Shown here: positions 11,450 to 20,990 of the stretch, piece after piece
How positions within the stretch are numbered: the stretch's first letter is position 1
Layout of the letters: the number at the start of each line of letters is the position of its first letter
Assembly (NCBI GenBank): GCA_029204225.1
Contig: CM055111.1
Location: 21,510,639-21,574,638 of the forward strand
From: Diphasiastrum complanatum
Lineage: Eukaryota; Streptophyta; Lycopodiopsida; Lycopodiales; Lycopodiaceae
DNA: 64,000 nt
Direction: 5' to 3'
Translations under genes and position numbers: made by a program
Notes under the pieces: generated by a model
The model's database searches: none
What the model saw: the letters and a program-made list of their open reading frames with translations, nothing else
What the model was told of the DNA's origin: nothing

Positions 11450-12091
11450 TCAATTTCCCTTGGGCCCATTTAAAGCCTCTTTCAGCTTCATCCAACGATT
11501 TCTTTTGATCCAACGGTGCACGTGATCAGAGCTCCATGTCATTGATGAATCTTGGGCCCCATTGGACGATCCTGTTACAACTGTGCACTGATCCGCGGAC
11601 ATCTTCAGTACGCTACTGCCGAACTCACTTGAAGGCGCGCAACCAGAATTGCGACCATCTCCATCTCTTTCTAATGACTCACGTGCAGCTTTCTCCTGTT
11701 CAGGTGTATAATAGTAAATGCCTGACCTATACTGTGTTCCAATGTCGCCTCCTTGGCAATTAAGTGTAGTTGGATCATGGCGCTCCCTGAAGACATCTGA
11801 CAGGTTCTCGTAGCCAACCTGTTTCGGATCAAATTGCACTCGAACAACTTCGGAATGGCCAGTATCGCCGTTACAAACATCCCCATATGTACGATTGTGA
11901 ATTCTTTCTTGAGAATACCCCACCTCCGTTTTGGTTACCCTAGGCACTCTCTGGAAAGCAAGCTCCACACCCCAGAAGCATCCTGCTCCAAATCGAGCAA
12001 ATTCCGGACCCTTTGCTACTGTGCTTGAACTATCTGCATCTGTCTGTGCTGTTGTGCGGCTGACAAATCCCAGCCTGCTCAGCCATCCCCT
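11450..12091 (-). pseudogene. msrA: Captured intronless methionine sulfoxide reductase A (MsrA), start codon and C-terminus lost
   Basis: MsrA reduces methionine-S-sulfoxide in proteins with a cysteine in the motif GCFWG. Here the minus-strand frame is open from 12091 and reads GWLSRLGF, an acidic/Ser linker, EFARFGAGCFWGVELAFQRV, GYSQ, CNGDTGHSEVVRVQFDP, DVFRERHDPTTLN, QGGDIGTQYRSGIYYYTPEQ and ESLER, in family order and without introns. The catalytic GCFWG and the GTQYRS block are intact. Three faults appear. The codon expected to be ATG before GWLSRLG is AGG (12089-12091), with an upstream in-frame TAA. An R-E pair replaces the usual W-A in DVFWARHDP. After ESLER (about 11660) the frame continues to 11450 without family similarity, so the usual C-terminal 50 or so residues, including the resolving-cysteine region, are gone. 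A first in-frame Met lies only after GCFWG (11968). It lies wholly inside the LTR element, same strand. Confidence 0.88.
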
Positions 12092-12344
12092 GGCCTCTTT
12101 GGCTTAATCCATCCACAAAACCGGTCCGCTCTTGCTGCTCTGCCTTCACATGAAGAGAAAGATGATGATGGTAAGGATTTGTGCAGAGAATTATGGATTT
12201 GTCTGCTCAAGAAAGGAGGATCAAAGCTGCGGCTGGTACAAAATCCCAATTGTCTGAGAGATGATGATGCATAGGCAGTGCACACAACTGCGCTCCACAG
12301 AGCCAACTTGCATCACCTCTTCTGAGCACCTAGGCGCTGACATG
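12092..12344 (-). other. Open stretch upstream of MsrA, possible captured 5' leader
   Basis: Minus-strand 12306-12079 is open in a different frame (MALWSAVVCTAYASSSLRQL and a Ser-rich continuation). It overlaps the lost MsrA start out of frame. It could be the 5' untranslated or transit-peptide-encoding part of the captured mRNA, or chance. Confidence 0.3.
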
Positions 12345-12361
12345 CTCCAGACCCAGCGCGC

Positions 12362-12403
12362 ACAACTTCGGAATGGCCAGTATCGCCGTTGCAAACATCC
12401 CCA
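12362..12403 (-). repeat. Second 42-bp fragment of MsrA inside the same element
   Basis: Positions 12362-12403 match 11844-11885 with one mismatch. The match covers the codons for CNGDTGHSEVV of MsrA. Flanking sequence differs on both sides, so this is a separate scrap, not an LTR or a tandem array. It interrupts a minus-strand ORF at 12330-12587. Confidence 0.85.
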
Positions 12404-12932
12404 AGTTGCACCAGCTCCATAGCCTGCTGGACTTTCCCAGTTCCATATCTAGAAGCACCCCCACTATGCATGTGCCTCTTTTGCCTGCAGGAGTCCCATA
12501 GCCTCCACTTGCAACACCTTTATGGTAAGCAGATCCATTGAGCGCAACTTTTGCCATCTCTATCTGAATCCCTGCCACTGCTGCCATATTCTCCTGCTGC
12601 TAACAACTTATGTCTACTGGATTGAACCCTTATTAGTCCACCAGCTCCTTGCTCTCTCTCTTCACCAATCTACCCTGCAAATCTAAATGTCAGAGAAACG
12701 ATTAGAGAAACGAGGCTGATTCTAATCTCCTCTTTGCAGCTCAGCTCATCCTTTGTACACCGGATCTTCTCTCACAAAGCTGCCATTGTTGTAGTTGAAG
12801 ATCAAACTTGAGAGCTGGCTTGGGACACCACCTGCACCTGCTCTTCTCCTTGAAGATGATGGCCAAATCAATCCCTTATGAATTGATTCCGTTCATTGAA
12901 GTACCTCCTTGTTCTCTTGAATCTTGAACCTT
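12404..12932 (-). other. 5' internal region of the MsrA-carrying retrotransposon
   Basis: Lies between the primer-binding site and the MsrA scrap. A short minus-strand ORF (12587 down to 12330; MAAVAGIQIEMAKVALNGSA at its start, Gly-rich after that) could be a vestige of a gag start, but no gag motif is visible. Confidence 0.35.
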
Positions 12933-12944
12933 GCTCTGATACCA
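12933..12944 (-). other. Primer-binding site, tRNA-iMet type
   Basis: The minus strand reads TGGTATCAGAGC directly next to the 5' LTR, with no spacer. This is the usual plant copia primer-binding site and fixes the orientation of the element. Confidence 0.95.
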
Positions 12945-13421
12945 TGTTAGAAAACCGACTTGATCATACAAATAACCCAAGACAAGATTCCCATTGTTGT
13001 TATACAATAGTCATACACATGAGAGAGAACAACAATGATGAAGAGATGTACTCCAACTATGTCCCATTACAAATGAAGTAGGGCGCCAGCCTACATATAT
13101 ACTTTCTCTAAACTATGTGTAAGGTAAAAAGCAAAAAACAAATAGCAAAAGACAAAAAGCTAATTGCTATAATTACTACCTATATTGGGTAGACACCCAA
13201 GATGAGTTTCTAAGTGATAAAAGCAAATCCTATTCTAGTAGTAGTGCGCCCACCTACATGCATGACTAAAAACGAATGTACTATAAATAGTAATGACCCT
13301 AAAATATGATTTATTATAAATAGTATTGGCCCTTTAAATAGCACGCAGGCATGGCCAAACTATCACTAATTAATCCTAAATGATAACACTAGGGGTACTA
13401 AAGTAAACATTAACTCTAACA
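12945..13421 (-). repeat. 5' LTR of the MsrA-carrying retrotransposon
   Basis: 477 bp, the same length as its partner at 8749-9225. It is followed on the right by the CTGCC target duplication and the hAT BED-finger exon. Confidence 0.93.
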
Positions 13422-13426
13422 CTGCC

Positions 13427-13740
13427 AGCCCTTGATCCTGTGCGAATAGAACCTAATTGCCCACCAATTTGTACCCTGGGCCCAATCGTTGTTGCTACTC
13501 CGTATGTGCTCAGAAGGTGCTCTCGCTTAGGTGCAAGAACTACCACGCATGGGGCGATGCCCGTGGTTCGCCCATCTGGCCTGGTCAAACCAAGCAAGTG
13601 TGCTTTGATCCTTGTCGCCACGCTACAAAAAGGTGGCACCGCAAAACAAGCAACGCCATCTGCGTGCACCTGAACCTGAAAAAACTATGGTTTCTCCCTC
13701 CAAGAGATCCACCTTTGCCTACACGCCTCGTCCCGCCACA
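13427..13740 (-). pseudogene. hAT transposase N-terminal BED zinc-finger exon
   Basis: The minus-strand frame contains SVATRIKAHLLGLTRPDGRT and TGIAPC. This matches the C-terminal half of plant BED fingers, where VTRIKAHLLG supplies the zinc-binding His and GI..C the last Cys. The preceding Cys pair is expected around 13640-13680 (CFAVPPFC) but spacing is altered. Downstream on the minus strand it runs straight into the nested LTR element, whose other side continues the transposase. Confidence 0.65.
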
Positions 13741-14786
13741 GGCATGGCTATAGAAACCCTCAAGACGTTATAAAAAAGGTCAAAAAACTCAATGGAAAGT
13801 GGATAAGTGGAAGAAGGGACTTAAAACAAGCCTAGAGCTGCCTAAGACCTGAACCGTAGTGCCAATGGACGTCTAAGACCTACCCTAAATCCGTAAACCC
13901 TAACAATGCAAAATCCCTCATGCACACCAACCACATGAATGCTCATAGTGAACACCTATGTGTAAAGAAGCCTGGGAACATGCAATAAGTCTCTTCCTAG
14001 CAACCCTACGACCAATCTTAGCAATAGGAATCACTCAAAATAATGCACTATAGCCTCCAAACAAAGCAAGGAAAAAAAGGGTGAAAAAAAGCTTCAAAAA
14101 GTTGCTTTGCTTGCAAATCCCCACATAATCACTGTTGGCTGTTGCCCTCTTCTATGTGTTACATTCACCTTACGCTCATCATGGCCTTCACATAGAGTGC
14201 GCACACTGCCCATTTGGCCACCTATTCCTCTCTCCACATGTTTTGCCTCCAACAATAGTGCGCTGGAAATGGGGCATCGCAGCTGTAAATAGAAAATTTA
14301 CAGTTTTTTGGGAACAGCATTCCGGAATGCTGTTCCGAGGCAACTTAGGTTTGAAGGTAGGTAAGAAAACCAACTACAACAAGTTGGCAACATGTTGACA
14401 TAGTAGGATCAAGTTTTTTTTTTGCAATACTCATGGAGAAACTTGAAGCCAATCAAGTTCAGGTTTTGATAATGCAAAGGGAGTTGAGAAAGCTTCAATT
14501 TGGCATTCATTCGGTATGCAAAATGTTTAGCTGCAACAAAATGAGGCAGTGGTCATACCTCAACTATGCATGAACTTGCTGCATAACATGGATTTAAATT
14601 TTGTACATTTTTCAGAATACACGGTGACTGCTCTAAATGCACCTCATCATACTGATGTTATGGCCTGGAACATTAGGATGAATAAAGACTCTTTAATCTG
14701 ACAAAAGAGAACTATAAATAGATTGTACCTTATCTTGTGGTGGTCCCTCATCTAGACCCTTAATTAGCTCATTAGTAACAGTCTAG
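13741..14786. other. Intergenic DNA, no gene recognised
   Basis: No supported coding sequence; short ORFs only. Near 14300-14335 there is a small imperfect palindrome (GGAACAGCATTCCGGAATGCTGTTCC). This may include the 5' end of the hAT element. Confidence 0.4.
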
Positions 14787-15192
14787 TGTTAGAAAACCGA
14801 CTTGCTACAAGTTACCCAAGACAAGATTCCTATTGCTGTTAGACAATAGTCATACGCATGAAAGAGAACACAAACAACAATGATGATGAGATGTACTCCA
14901 ACTATGTCCCATTGCAAATTGACTAGGGTGCCTATAGACAATAGTCTATGCCAAAAAGCAAAAGCAATCTGAAAGCAATTACCTAATTATCTATATAAGG
15001 TAAAAGCACCCAACACCTATCTATAGCAAAACATGTGCTCCAAATCAAGCACTAGAATCGCGAACTTGAGTCTAACTAAATTCTAATTTGACTTTACTAA
15101 GGCCCCTAGAATGAGCACGCAGTATTGGCCTAATAATCCTCAGTAACCCTAGATGACAACATTGGGGTAACAATGTGAACATCAACTCTAAC
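14787..15192. repeat. Solo LTR related to the MsrA-carrying retrotransposon
   Basis: Begins TGTTAGAAAACCGACTTG and ends CATCAACTCTAAC, like the LTRs at 8749 and 12945. Shared blocks include ATGTACTCCAACTATGTCCC and GCACGCAG.ATTGGCC. It is about 406 bp with internal deletions and is clearly more diverged than the two LTRs are from each other. No partner LTR, primer-binding site or polypurine tract adjoins it, so it is solo. The last A is replaced or lost; GTCT words occur on both sides but do not form a clean 5-bp duplication. Confidence 0.85.
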
Positions 15193-17585
15193 GTCTGGAC
15201 CGATAATATAGCCACCAGTGATGCTAGGAAAGACAATGTACTAGCAATAGAAACTCCACTTTTGACTACAAACTTGAGCAGTGAGATAGACGATGTTGAT
15301 TTACGAGCTGCAAACTGTTGTAAGCTCATGTGGACGTAAGGAACGTGAAGATGCACACCACTCCCAGACAATCTCACAGAGCAGACTGTGTTTGACAAAA
15401 CTTTGACATTGAATATTTTGAGACGGGCAACTCCAATCGACAAGCTATAAAAGGGTTGTAACCTCATCTCAGGGTAAAGAATGGTAAGATCCATAGCTCC
15501 TCAACAGAATATTGTAGAACAGATTACAAATATTCATCTACTTGACCAAAGCTTGACTTTGCAATATTATGACTTCTAGAAGGTCAAAATGGAATGTAAT
15601 TGGATCTTAACAACCTTATGACATCAGAAAACAAGTACATCAAATCGAATTTGAACAACATCAAACACAAATCACCCCTGGACCAATAATTTTTCTGGTA
15701 ACTTTTGCGTGGAACAATTGATTGAAGTGCTGTAAAGTGTGGTAGGGCTGTTTGACTGTAGGAATGAAACCTTTGCTGTTTGGCCAAAAAATTGACTTGT
15801 GATAACTTTGCTAGACAAGTATTTGCATGCTCGTTGATGTAGTATGGATGCCCCACTGTGACATACTCTAGTGGATGCAATCAGCTCTAGATTAGGTTGC
15901 CAACATGTAGGAAAGTGACAATGTTAATCAAACTTAAAATTAGAGGGTTTTCATTTAACCAACTTTGATAGGGAGGCTTGAAATTTTTTTTATATCTCCT
16001 CTTGTGGCCTACTTAACCCAATGCTATAGAAGAAGTTGCAATAAAAGAAACTGTACAGAGCTCTTTTGGCGAAGTTATTGCCAAAATAAAATATTAGGGT
16101 TTCCTTCCCCAACAATGAGATCTGAGAATCAGATCTTCCAGCACCCATTGTAGAAGCAATTTTGAAAATACTGTATATTGTGCACCTACTTTTTCTGGAC
16201 GTGGAAGTGCTTGGATACCAAATTATAGGCATAAATAACATCACATCGAGCATGAAATGGACAATTGGACAATCATACGACAAAGTTTACCAGCCTTCAT
16301 AATTAAGATGACGTGAACATGGAGCTGTATGAGAATGTGGATTATACAGATTGTGTGCATCTGTACCAAAAGTTGTGGCAATTCTGCTACTTGTCATGCT
16401 TGAGTTGGGCTCACCCACCCAGATAATACCAAAAAGCATTTTCTTACTAAAAGTTGCTGAAAAGGTTAGAAAAATTTGGAAGGTAGAAGTAAAAAGTGTG
16501 TTCTAGCAAAAATGCTAGAGTTATCAATGCTAGAATCACAGTTGTCAAGGTCTCCAGCTCCAGGGAGCAGGTGGCCATCTCCTGCATAAGTGTCACATGG
16601 ACTGCTTCTATGAATGAGGTAGATCACACTGGGTGGAAGTATGTGAATCAACGATGCTGTTCCAAGCAAGCATGGGAGAGAATTGTGCAATTTGAGGTTG
16701 GCTATTCTAAGACATCAGAGGAAAAGGGAAGAACTTTGTCACTATACTTTGAGATCGTAAATCCATGTGAAAATAGTGTGTATAGATTAAGGTGTCTGCG
16801 AGTAATCACTATTTTGTTGTCCAGATTCTCAGAGTGTCCAAGTGATGTAAATGTGTTATGTAAATATGTATGGGAGGCAATTAACAGTGACGAATTTATG
16901 TCTTGATTGCATCATTTAAACTGCAAGCTGTAAACAGTGCCATTAATGTACTAGATCTCTAGACAAAATAAAGGTTCTAGTTCATTATTGAGCTGCTAGA
17001 TAGGGCGATGGGAATAGGTAGGTTGGTGGACCCAGTACTCCATAGAGGAGTATTAAGCCCCCATAGCATGAGATAGTGAGTATTGTTGAGATGTGGCAAG
17101 TCTAGTGTGTGGGGCTTCTACTCCGAGGTGCTGGATGAAATGTGAGTACGGTACTCTGCCTTAGCAATATAGGCTTTTGTATGCGTGTGTGATTCCTTCC
17201 TATAAGGTGATGTATGTGTTCATTGTGACACTACAGTGTGTACTAATCTCCTAGAGACTCCATCGCTAAGCTGAATCATTGTCTTTATGAATTCTTCTCA
17301 CTATCCGATGAAATCCTAACACAATGATATACAGGAAGTTGTAAGATAACGCTAGATGCAGGAGCTTGTTCTTGCATCGGCATGATGGCTTCTGGAACAT
17401 CAGATGAAGTGAACTTTATTCTCGAGCAGAAACTAAGGGATATGTTTTTTGCAGAGTAGTACTGGACCCCTGTGTACAAGTGGACTCGAACTCATTACAT
17501 AATACTTTAACAAGCAACTTTAGGATTTGACACCTGGCAGGGGATTTTGTTTCCTAACAGTTTGACATTCTCTGAAATGATGCAG
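15193..17585. other. Region upstream of the RCL1 exons, probably intron or intergenic
   Basis: No exon for the missing RCL1 N-terminus was found here. A 136-codon plus-strand ORF (16496-16906) has no family I recognise and no supporting context. The stretch reads as non-coding, rich in A/T, without clear repeats. Confidence 0.4.
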
Positions 17586-19233
17586 GAACAAAGCTGAGAT
17601 ATAAACCAGGAGTTTTAGCAGGCGGCCGAGATTTAGTTCATGATTGCGGCACAGGTCGTGCAATTGGTTATTTTCTCGAGCCTTTGATATTGCTTGGACT
17701 TTTTGGGAAAACTGCTCTTTCAATCACACTTAAAGGTAAACACATGGTTTTTGGATATGGAGATTGTTTTGGGTAAATGGCTTGTTTGGCTTTTATATTC
17801 TATCGGTTTTACGTTCTAAAGATTCTTTTATTTTCTGCTCCATTTTCTCTTACAGGTGTTACAAATGACAACACAGATCCATTTGTAGATACCTTCAGAA
17901 CTGCTACGCTTCCAATGCTGAAGCATTTTGGAGTCCAGATAGAAGATTTGGAGCTTAAAATTGTTAGTCGAGGAGCTCCTCCATTGGGAGGTGGGGAAGT
18001 GAGATTAAAAGTTCCAATTGTTCCCCAAAGTCTTTTGGTAAGTTAGGTTCACATTTAGAAGCAAACCTTGTTTCAATTCTAAAAAGTTTTCATTCATTGA
18101 GTCCTGTACTTCGTATTGCAGGCAGTTAGATGGGTGGATGAAGGTATGGTAAAGCGAGTGAGGGGAGTTGCTTACTCCACAAGAGTTTCACCACACATGT
18201 CTAATAGGATGGTTGATGCTGCTCGTGGAGTATTGAACCGTCTCTTGCCTGATGTGTACATATTTACCGACCATTATTCTGGTCAAGAATCTGGAAAGTA
18301 AGCTTACATTAGTCAATATGTTGGTCAACTGTAGGATTGCATGAAAACTAATGGGCAAGTATTTATTTACATGCAATGTGCACCTACCCTTGGGCAAAGA
18401 CAATGTGAGTAGGGATGTCATAGCAGTTGGCCTGTGCTATGCATGATGGCTATTGTATGACGTTTTTAATGAAGTTTGTCAGCTATGCAAAGTCTGATAG
18501 TATGAAGCAAAACAAGGGTTGAAGGCCCCTAGGAAAATGAAAATCAGCAAAAGAGTTCAAAATGGATGTCTAAGGAAACTTTCACTCTTAAATAATGGTG
18601 GGAGATGATGCAATGACAACTAGCACACATTTTATTTGAAGTTCTTAATAGTTATTGTGATTTGTTTGGTAGATCGCCTGGTTATGGTATCTCTTTAGTG
18701 GCCGAAACCACCAGTGGGTGTCTTATAAGCTCTGAGGCTGCAGCTAATTGCTCCAAAAGTGAAGAGGGCGATGTCCGTAATGACAAAGCACATGCCCAAG
18801 TACTACCTGAAGACATTGGAGCACAAGCTGCAATGCAGTTGCTAGAGGAAATAAAGCAGGGAGGCGTGGTTGATACAGCACGTCAGGTCTGTATGCCTGA
18901 GATGATTATTCACTAAAAACATCTCATCCATCTATGCTGAAGATATTCAATTTTCTGTCCTCCTCTATTTTCTCGTCATCTAGCTATATAGCATAGCTAA
19001 CTGGTAAAATTTGTGTGATGTAGGGTTTGCTCTTCCTTTTGTGTGGCCTTTGCCCAGCAGATGTCTCTAAGGTTCGTGTTGGGAAGCTCTCTCCCCATGG
19101 TATAAGGACTCTGCGGCATATCAAGGAGTTTCTTGGAGTGCAGTTCAATATCAAGCCAGACCCTGTGACAGGCACTGTCATTTTGACTTGTGTAGGAAGT
19201 GGCTACAGGAACATCTCAAGGAAGCTCTCCTGA
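17586..19233 (+). CDS. RCL1: RNA 3'-terminal phosphate cyclase-like protein (RCL1 type), last five exons
   Basis: RCL1 is a nucleolar U3 snoRNP/Bms1 partner needed for early 18S pre-rRNA cleavage in the small-subunit processome. It shares the cyclase fold but is not a cyclase. Exons by GT-AG junctions and phase: 17586-17735, 17856-18037, 18122-18297, 18673-18886, 19024-19233 (TGA). Joined they give about 310 codons with no internal stop. Landmarks in order are TKLRYKPGVLAGG, DCGTGRAIGYFLEPL, TNDNTDPFVDTFR, RGAPPLGGGEVRLKVP, VRWVDEGMVKRVRGVAYSTR, SPGYGISLVAETT, GGVVDTARQ, GLLFLLCGLCPADVSKVRVG, LSPHGIRTLRH and TVILTCVGSGYRNISRKLS. About 65 N-terminal residues are missing; their exon must lie further upstream. 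The exon at 18673 carries an acidic insert before VLPEDIGAQAAMQLLEEI, as plant homologues do. Probably functional. Confidence 0.93.
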
Positions 19234-19537
19234 GTCTCATTTTGATTTTATTATTTAAAAAAAGCAGGAAGTGGTAATGTATTTACTTTGGGTGTTACAC
19301 TGGGAGGTGGGAGGATTTTTCTTTCAAAAAAACTCATATGTCCCTCGTGTGGCTGAGTGGAGCTCAACTCTAGACCTGGAGAAGAGGAAACGAGATTTTC
19401 ACCAAGGAGCCACCTGTGCAAGGACTGAGAGGAACTTTCTTAGCGGCGAACCTGTTTTTTACGTACAATTTTGGATCCATTTGACATGTCAATTTGCAGC
19501 AATGTTTAAGGAGGTGGGATAAGTACTTTGCTGGGGT

Positions 19538-19636
19538 GAGAACTGTTCGAGCACTTGCCCATGAGAGGTAAATAAATATTGCCCAATGAGAACTGTTCAA
19601 GCACTTGCCCATGAGAGGTAAATAAATATTGCCCAA
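19538..19636 (+). repeat. 50-bp tandem duplication downstream of RCL1
   Basis: Two copies with period 50 starting GAGAACTGTTC at 19538 and 19588, with about one mismatch. They lie about 300 bp after the RCL1 stop, possibly in its 3' untranslated region. Confidence 0.9.
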
Positions 19637-19884
19637 GGGCTCAATCTGATCATCTGATCAGTACGATTGTCATTTCATTGTTGACCGAGTTGATTTGTAT
19701 TTCTTCTATATAAGATCTGGCCAGAGGATTGTTGAACAAACTAGTTTCGTGTACTTTTGACATGGGAGTAAAATTTCAAAGATTGTTTGAGAAACAAAGG
19801 AGCAAAAATACCTGAGTCGGGACTACAGTGATGTGTTTTGGGGCACTTCCACGTAATTTTATGGTCTTGTGTTCTAGAAGCGTG

Positions 19885-20990
19885 GAGAGGCTGTTGGCAT
19901 TGCCTTGCGAAAGGCAATACTATGTGTTTGAGCTGGTCTATGGAGTTTATGCAAAATTCAACGTTAAAGTTGATGTCTTAAGGGTACGTCCGCAAAGAAA
20001 GCTTTGCCACATTGCTAATGACTTTATTGCAAGAACTGGGTCCTTCGGATGCACCTCTATATGCAAGTGGAAAACACTAAAGAATTCATGTCCTTTTTGT
20101 TGCATGCATGTCCATGCTTTAGATGCATTTTTGTATTTGCATAAATAGCAAAAGCTTCGTGTCCCTCGTGTTTTTGCATGCATCTATCACTCTCAGCTTC
20201 CATGACACACCAACATCAGCACCAACAACTAAGCAAATAAAAATATTCTATTCGCATTCACAAGTTTATTTCATGTGTCCTTTTCTGTTGTCATATCTCT
20301 ATTCATGCACACACTTTGAATAATAGTTCAATGTTTGAGGTAAGAAAATTAGGATCGAAAAATACCTCATTACCTTTGTATTATATCTTAGACAATCACA
20401 TTTTTGGCATTGCTTTGCAAAAACCAATACTACGTGTCCAAGTAGGTCAATGGAGTTTTTCCAATAGGCATCGTGAAAGTCAATGTTTTAAATCATGAGG
20501 GTATATGCACGCTAAAAGCTTTGCCACATTGCTAAGACTTTTATTGCAAGAACTCGATCCTTTATATGTGAGTTTCAAATAGTAAAACATTTGTTTTTTT
20601 TTTTTGCATGCATGCCCATGGTTTGCGCCTTTACATGCAAGTTACGAATGCCAAAAAAATTCATATATTTTTTTGCTCGCTTTGCTAGGCTCTTTATGTG
20701 CATGACGCACTAACATAATCAATTACAACAATAATCAAATATAGATTATCTGTGTGCATTCAAAAAATTATTTTATGAATGTTTTTTTTAGTGTTGTCAT
20801 ATATCTCTAGTCATGCATCTAGTTTGAGTTGAAGTTTAATTTTTGAGGTTAAAAAATGAAGTGCTAACCATCATGTCACATTTTCAATACAACTAGGATT
20901 TGAAAAAATCTCATTGCTTGCACATTCTTAGACAATCACATTTTTGACATTGCTTGCTTGGAACTTCCCATGGTTTGGGGATCCGACTTT
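19885..20990. repeat. Degenerate tandem repeat, unit roughly 520 bp
   Basis: The phrase TTGGCATTGC.TTGC(G/A)AA..(G)CAATACTA occurs near 19896 and 20407, and its start GACAATCACATTTTTG(G/A)CATTG recurs at 20391 and 20932. Between them the same succession appears: CTTTGCCACATTGCTAA, TTTATTGCAAGAACT, TTGCATGCATG, TCATATCTCTA.TCATGCA and GTTCAATGTTTGAGGT. The copies are strongly diverged. No coding function visible. Confidence 0.7.

Larger units (their letters stand above)
8749..13421 (-). mobile_element. Non-autonomous LTR retrotransposon carrying a captured MsrA gene
   Basis: Two 477-bp direct repeats (8749-9225 and 12945-13421), each beginning TGTTAG and ending TAACA, bound a 3719-bp internal region. 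The 5-bp target duplication CTGCC lies at 8744-8748 and 13422-13426. Immediately inside the right LTR, GCTCTGATACCA (12933-12944) is the reverse complement of TGGTATCAGAGC, the initiator-Met tRNA primer-binding site. Inside the left LTR, the minus strand reads AAGGGGGAG, a polypurine tract. The element therefore runs on the minus strand, with its 5' LTR on the right. No gag, protease, integrase or RT is recognisable inside; the only protein homology is MsrA at 11450-12091 in sense orientation. The LTRs differ at roughly 19 positions by eye (about 96% identical). Confidence 0.93.
4190..13740 (-). mobile_element. Decayed hAT-superfamily DNA transposon, split by a nested LTR retrotransposon
   Basis: Minus-strand pieces in the correct order make up a hAT transposase gene of the BED-finger/DUF659/hATC type. 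They are a BED zinc finger (13427-13740), a Ser/Pro-rich linker and DUF659 start (8140-8748), part of the RNase H-like core (7843-8118 and 6500-6827), a further core exon (about 6235-6362), the hATC dimerisation region (4992-5213) and an acidic tail (4190-4828). GT-AG introns separate the exons. The retrotransposon at 8749-13421 sits between finger and linker, flanked by CTGCC on both sides. Frameshifts and stops, including TAG in place of the Trp of the conserved ERNW motif, show the copy is dead. Terminal inverted repeats and the 8-bp target duplication were not identified. Confidence 0.8.

Noticed and set aside
11671-11886. Minus-strand ORF MGMFVTAILAIPKL...
   Set aside because: It is the shadow frame of MsrA; the MsrA frame has the family motifs.
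13440-13753. Plus-strand ORFs opposite the BED finger
   Set aside because: The minus strand carries the TRIKAHLLG motif, so the plus frames are shadows.
14781-15197. Target duplication GTCTA/GTCTG around the solo LTR
   Set aside because: The left GTCTA is one base away from the LTR edge and the right copy differs at one base; too weak to claim.
16496-16906. 136-codon plus-strand ORF upstream of RCL1
   Set aside because: No family recognised, does not resemble the missing RCL1 N-terminus, no splice sites that connect it in phase to 17586.
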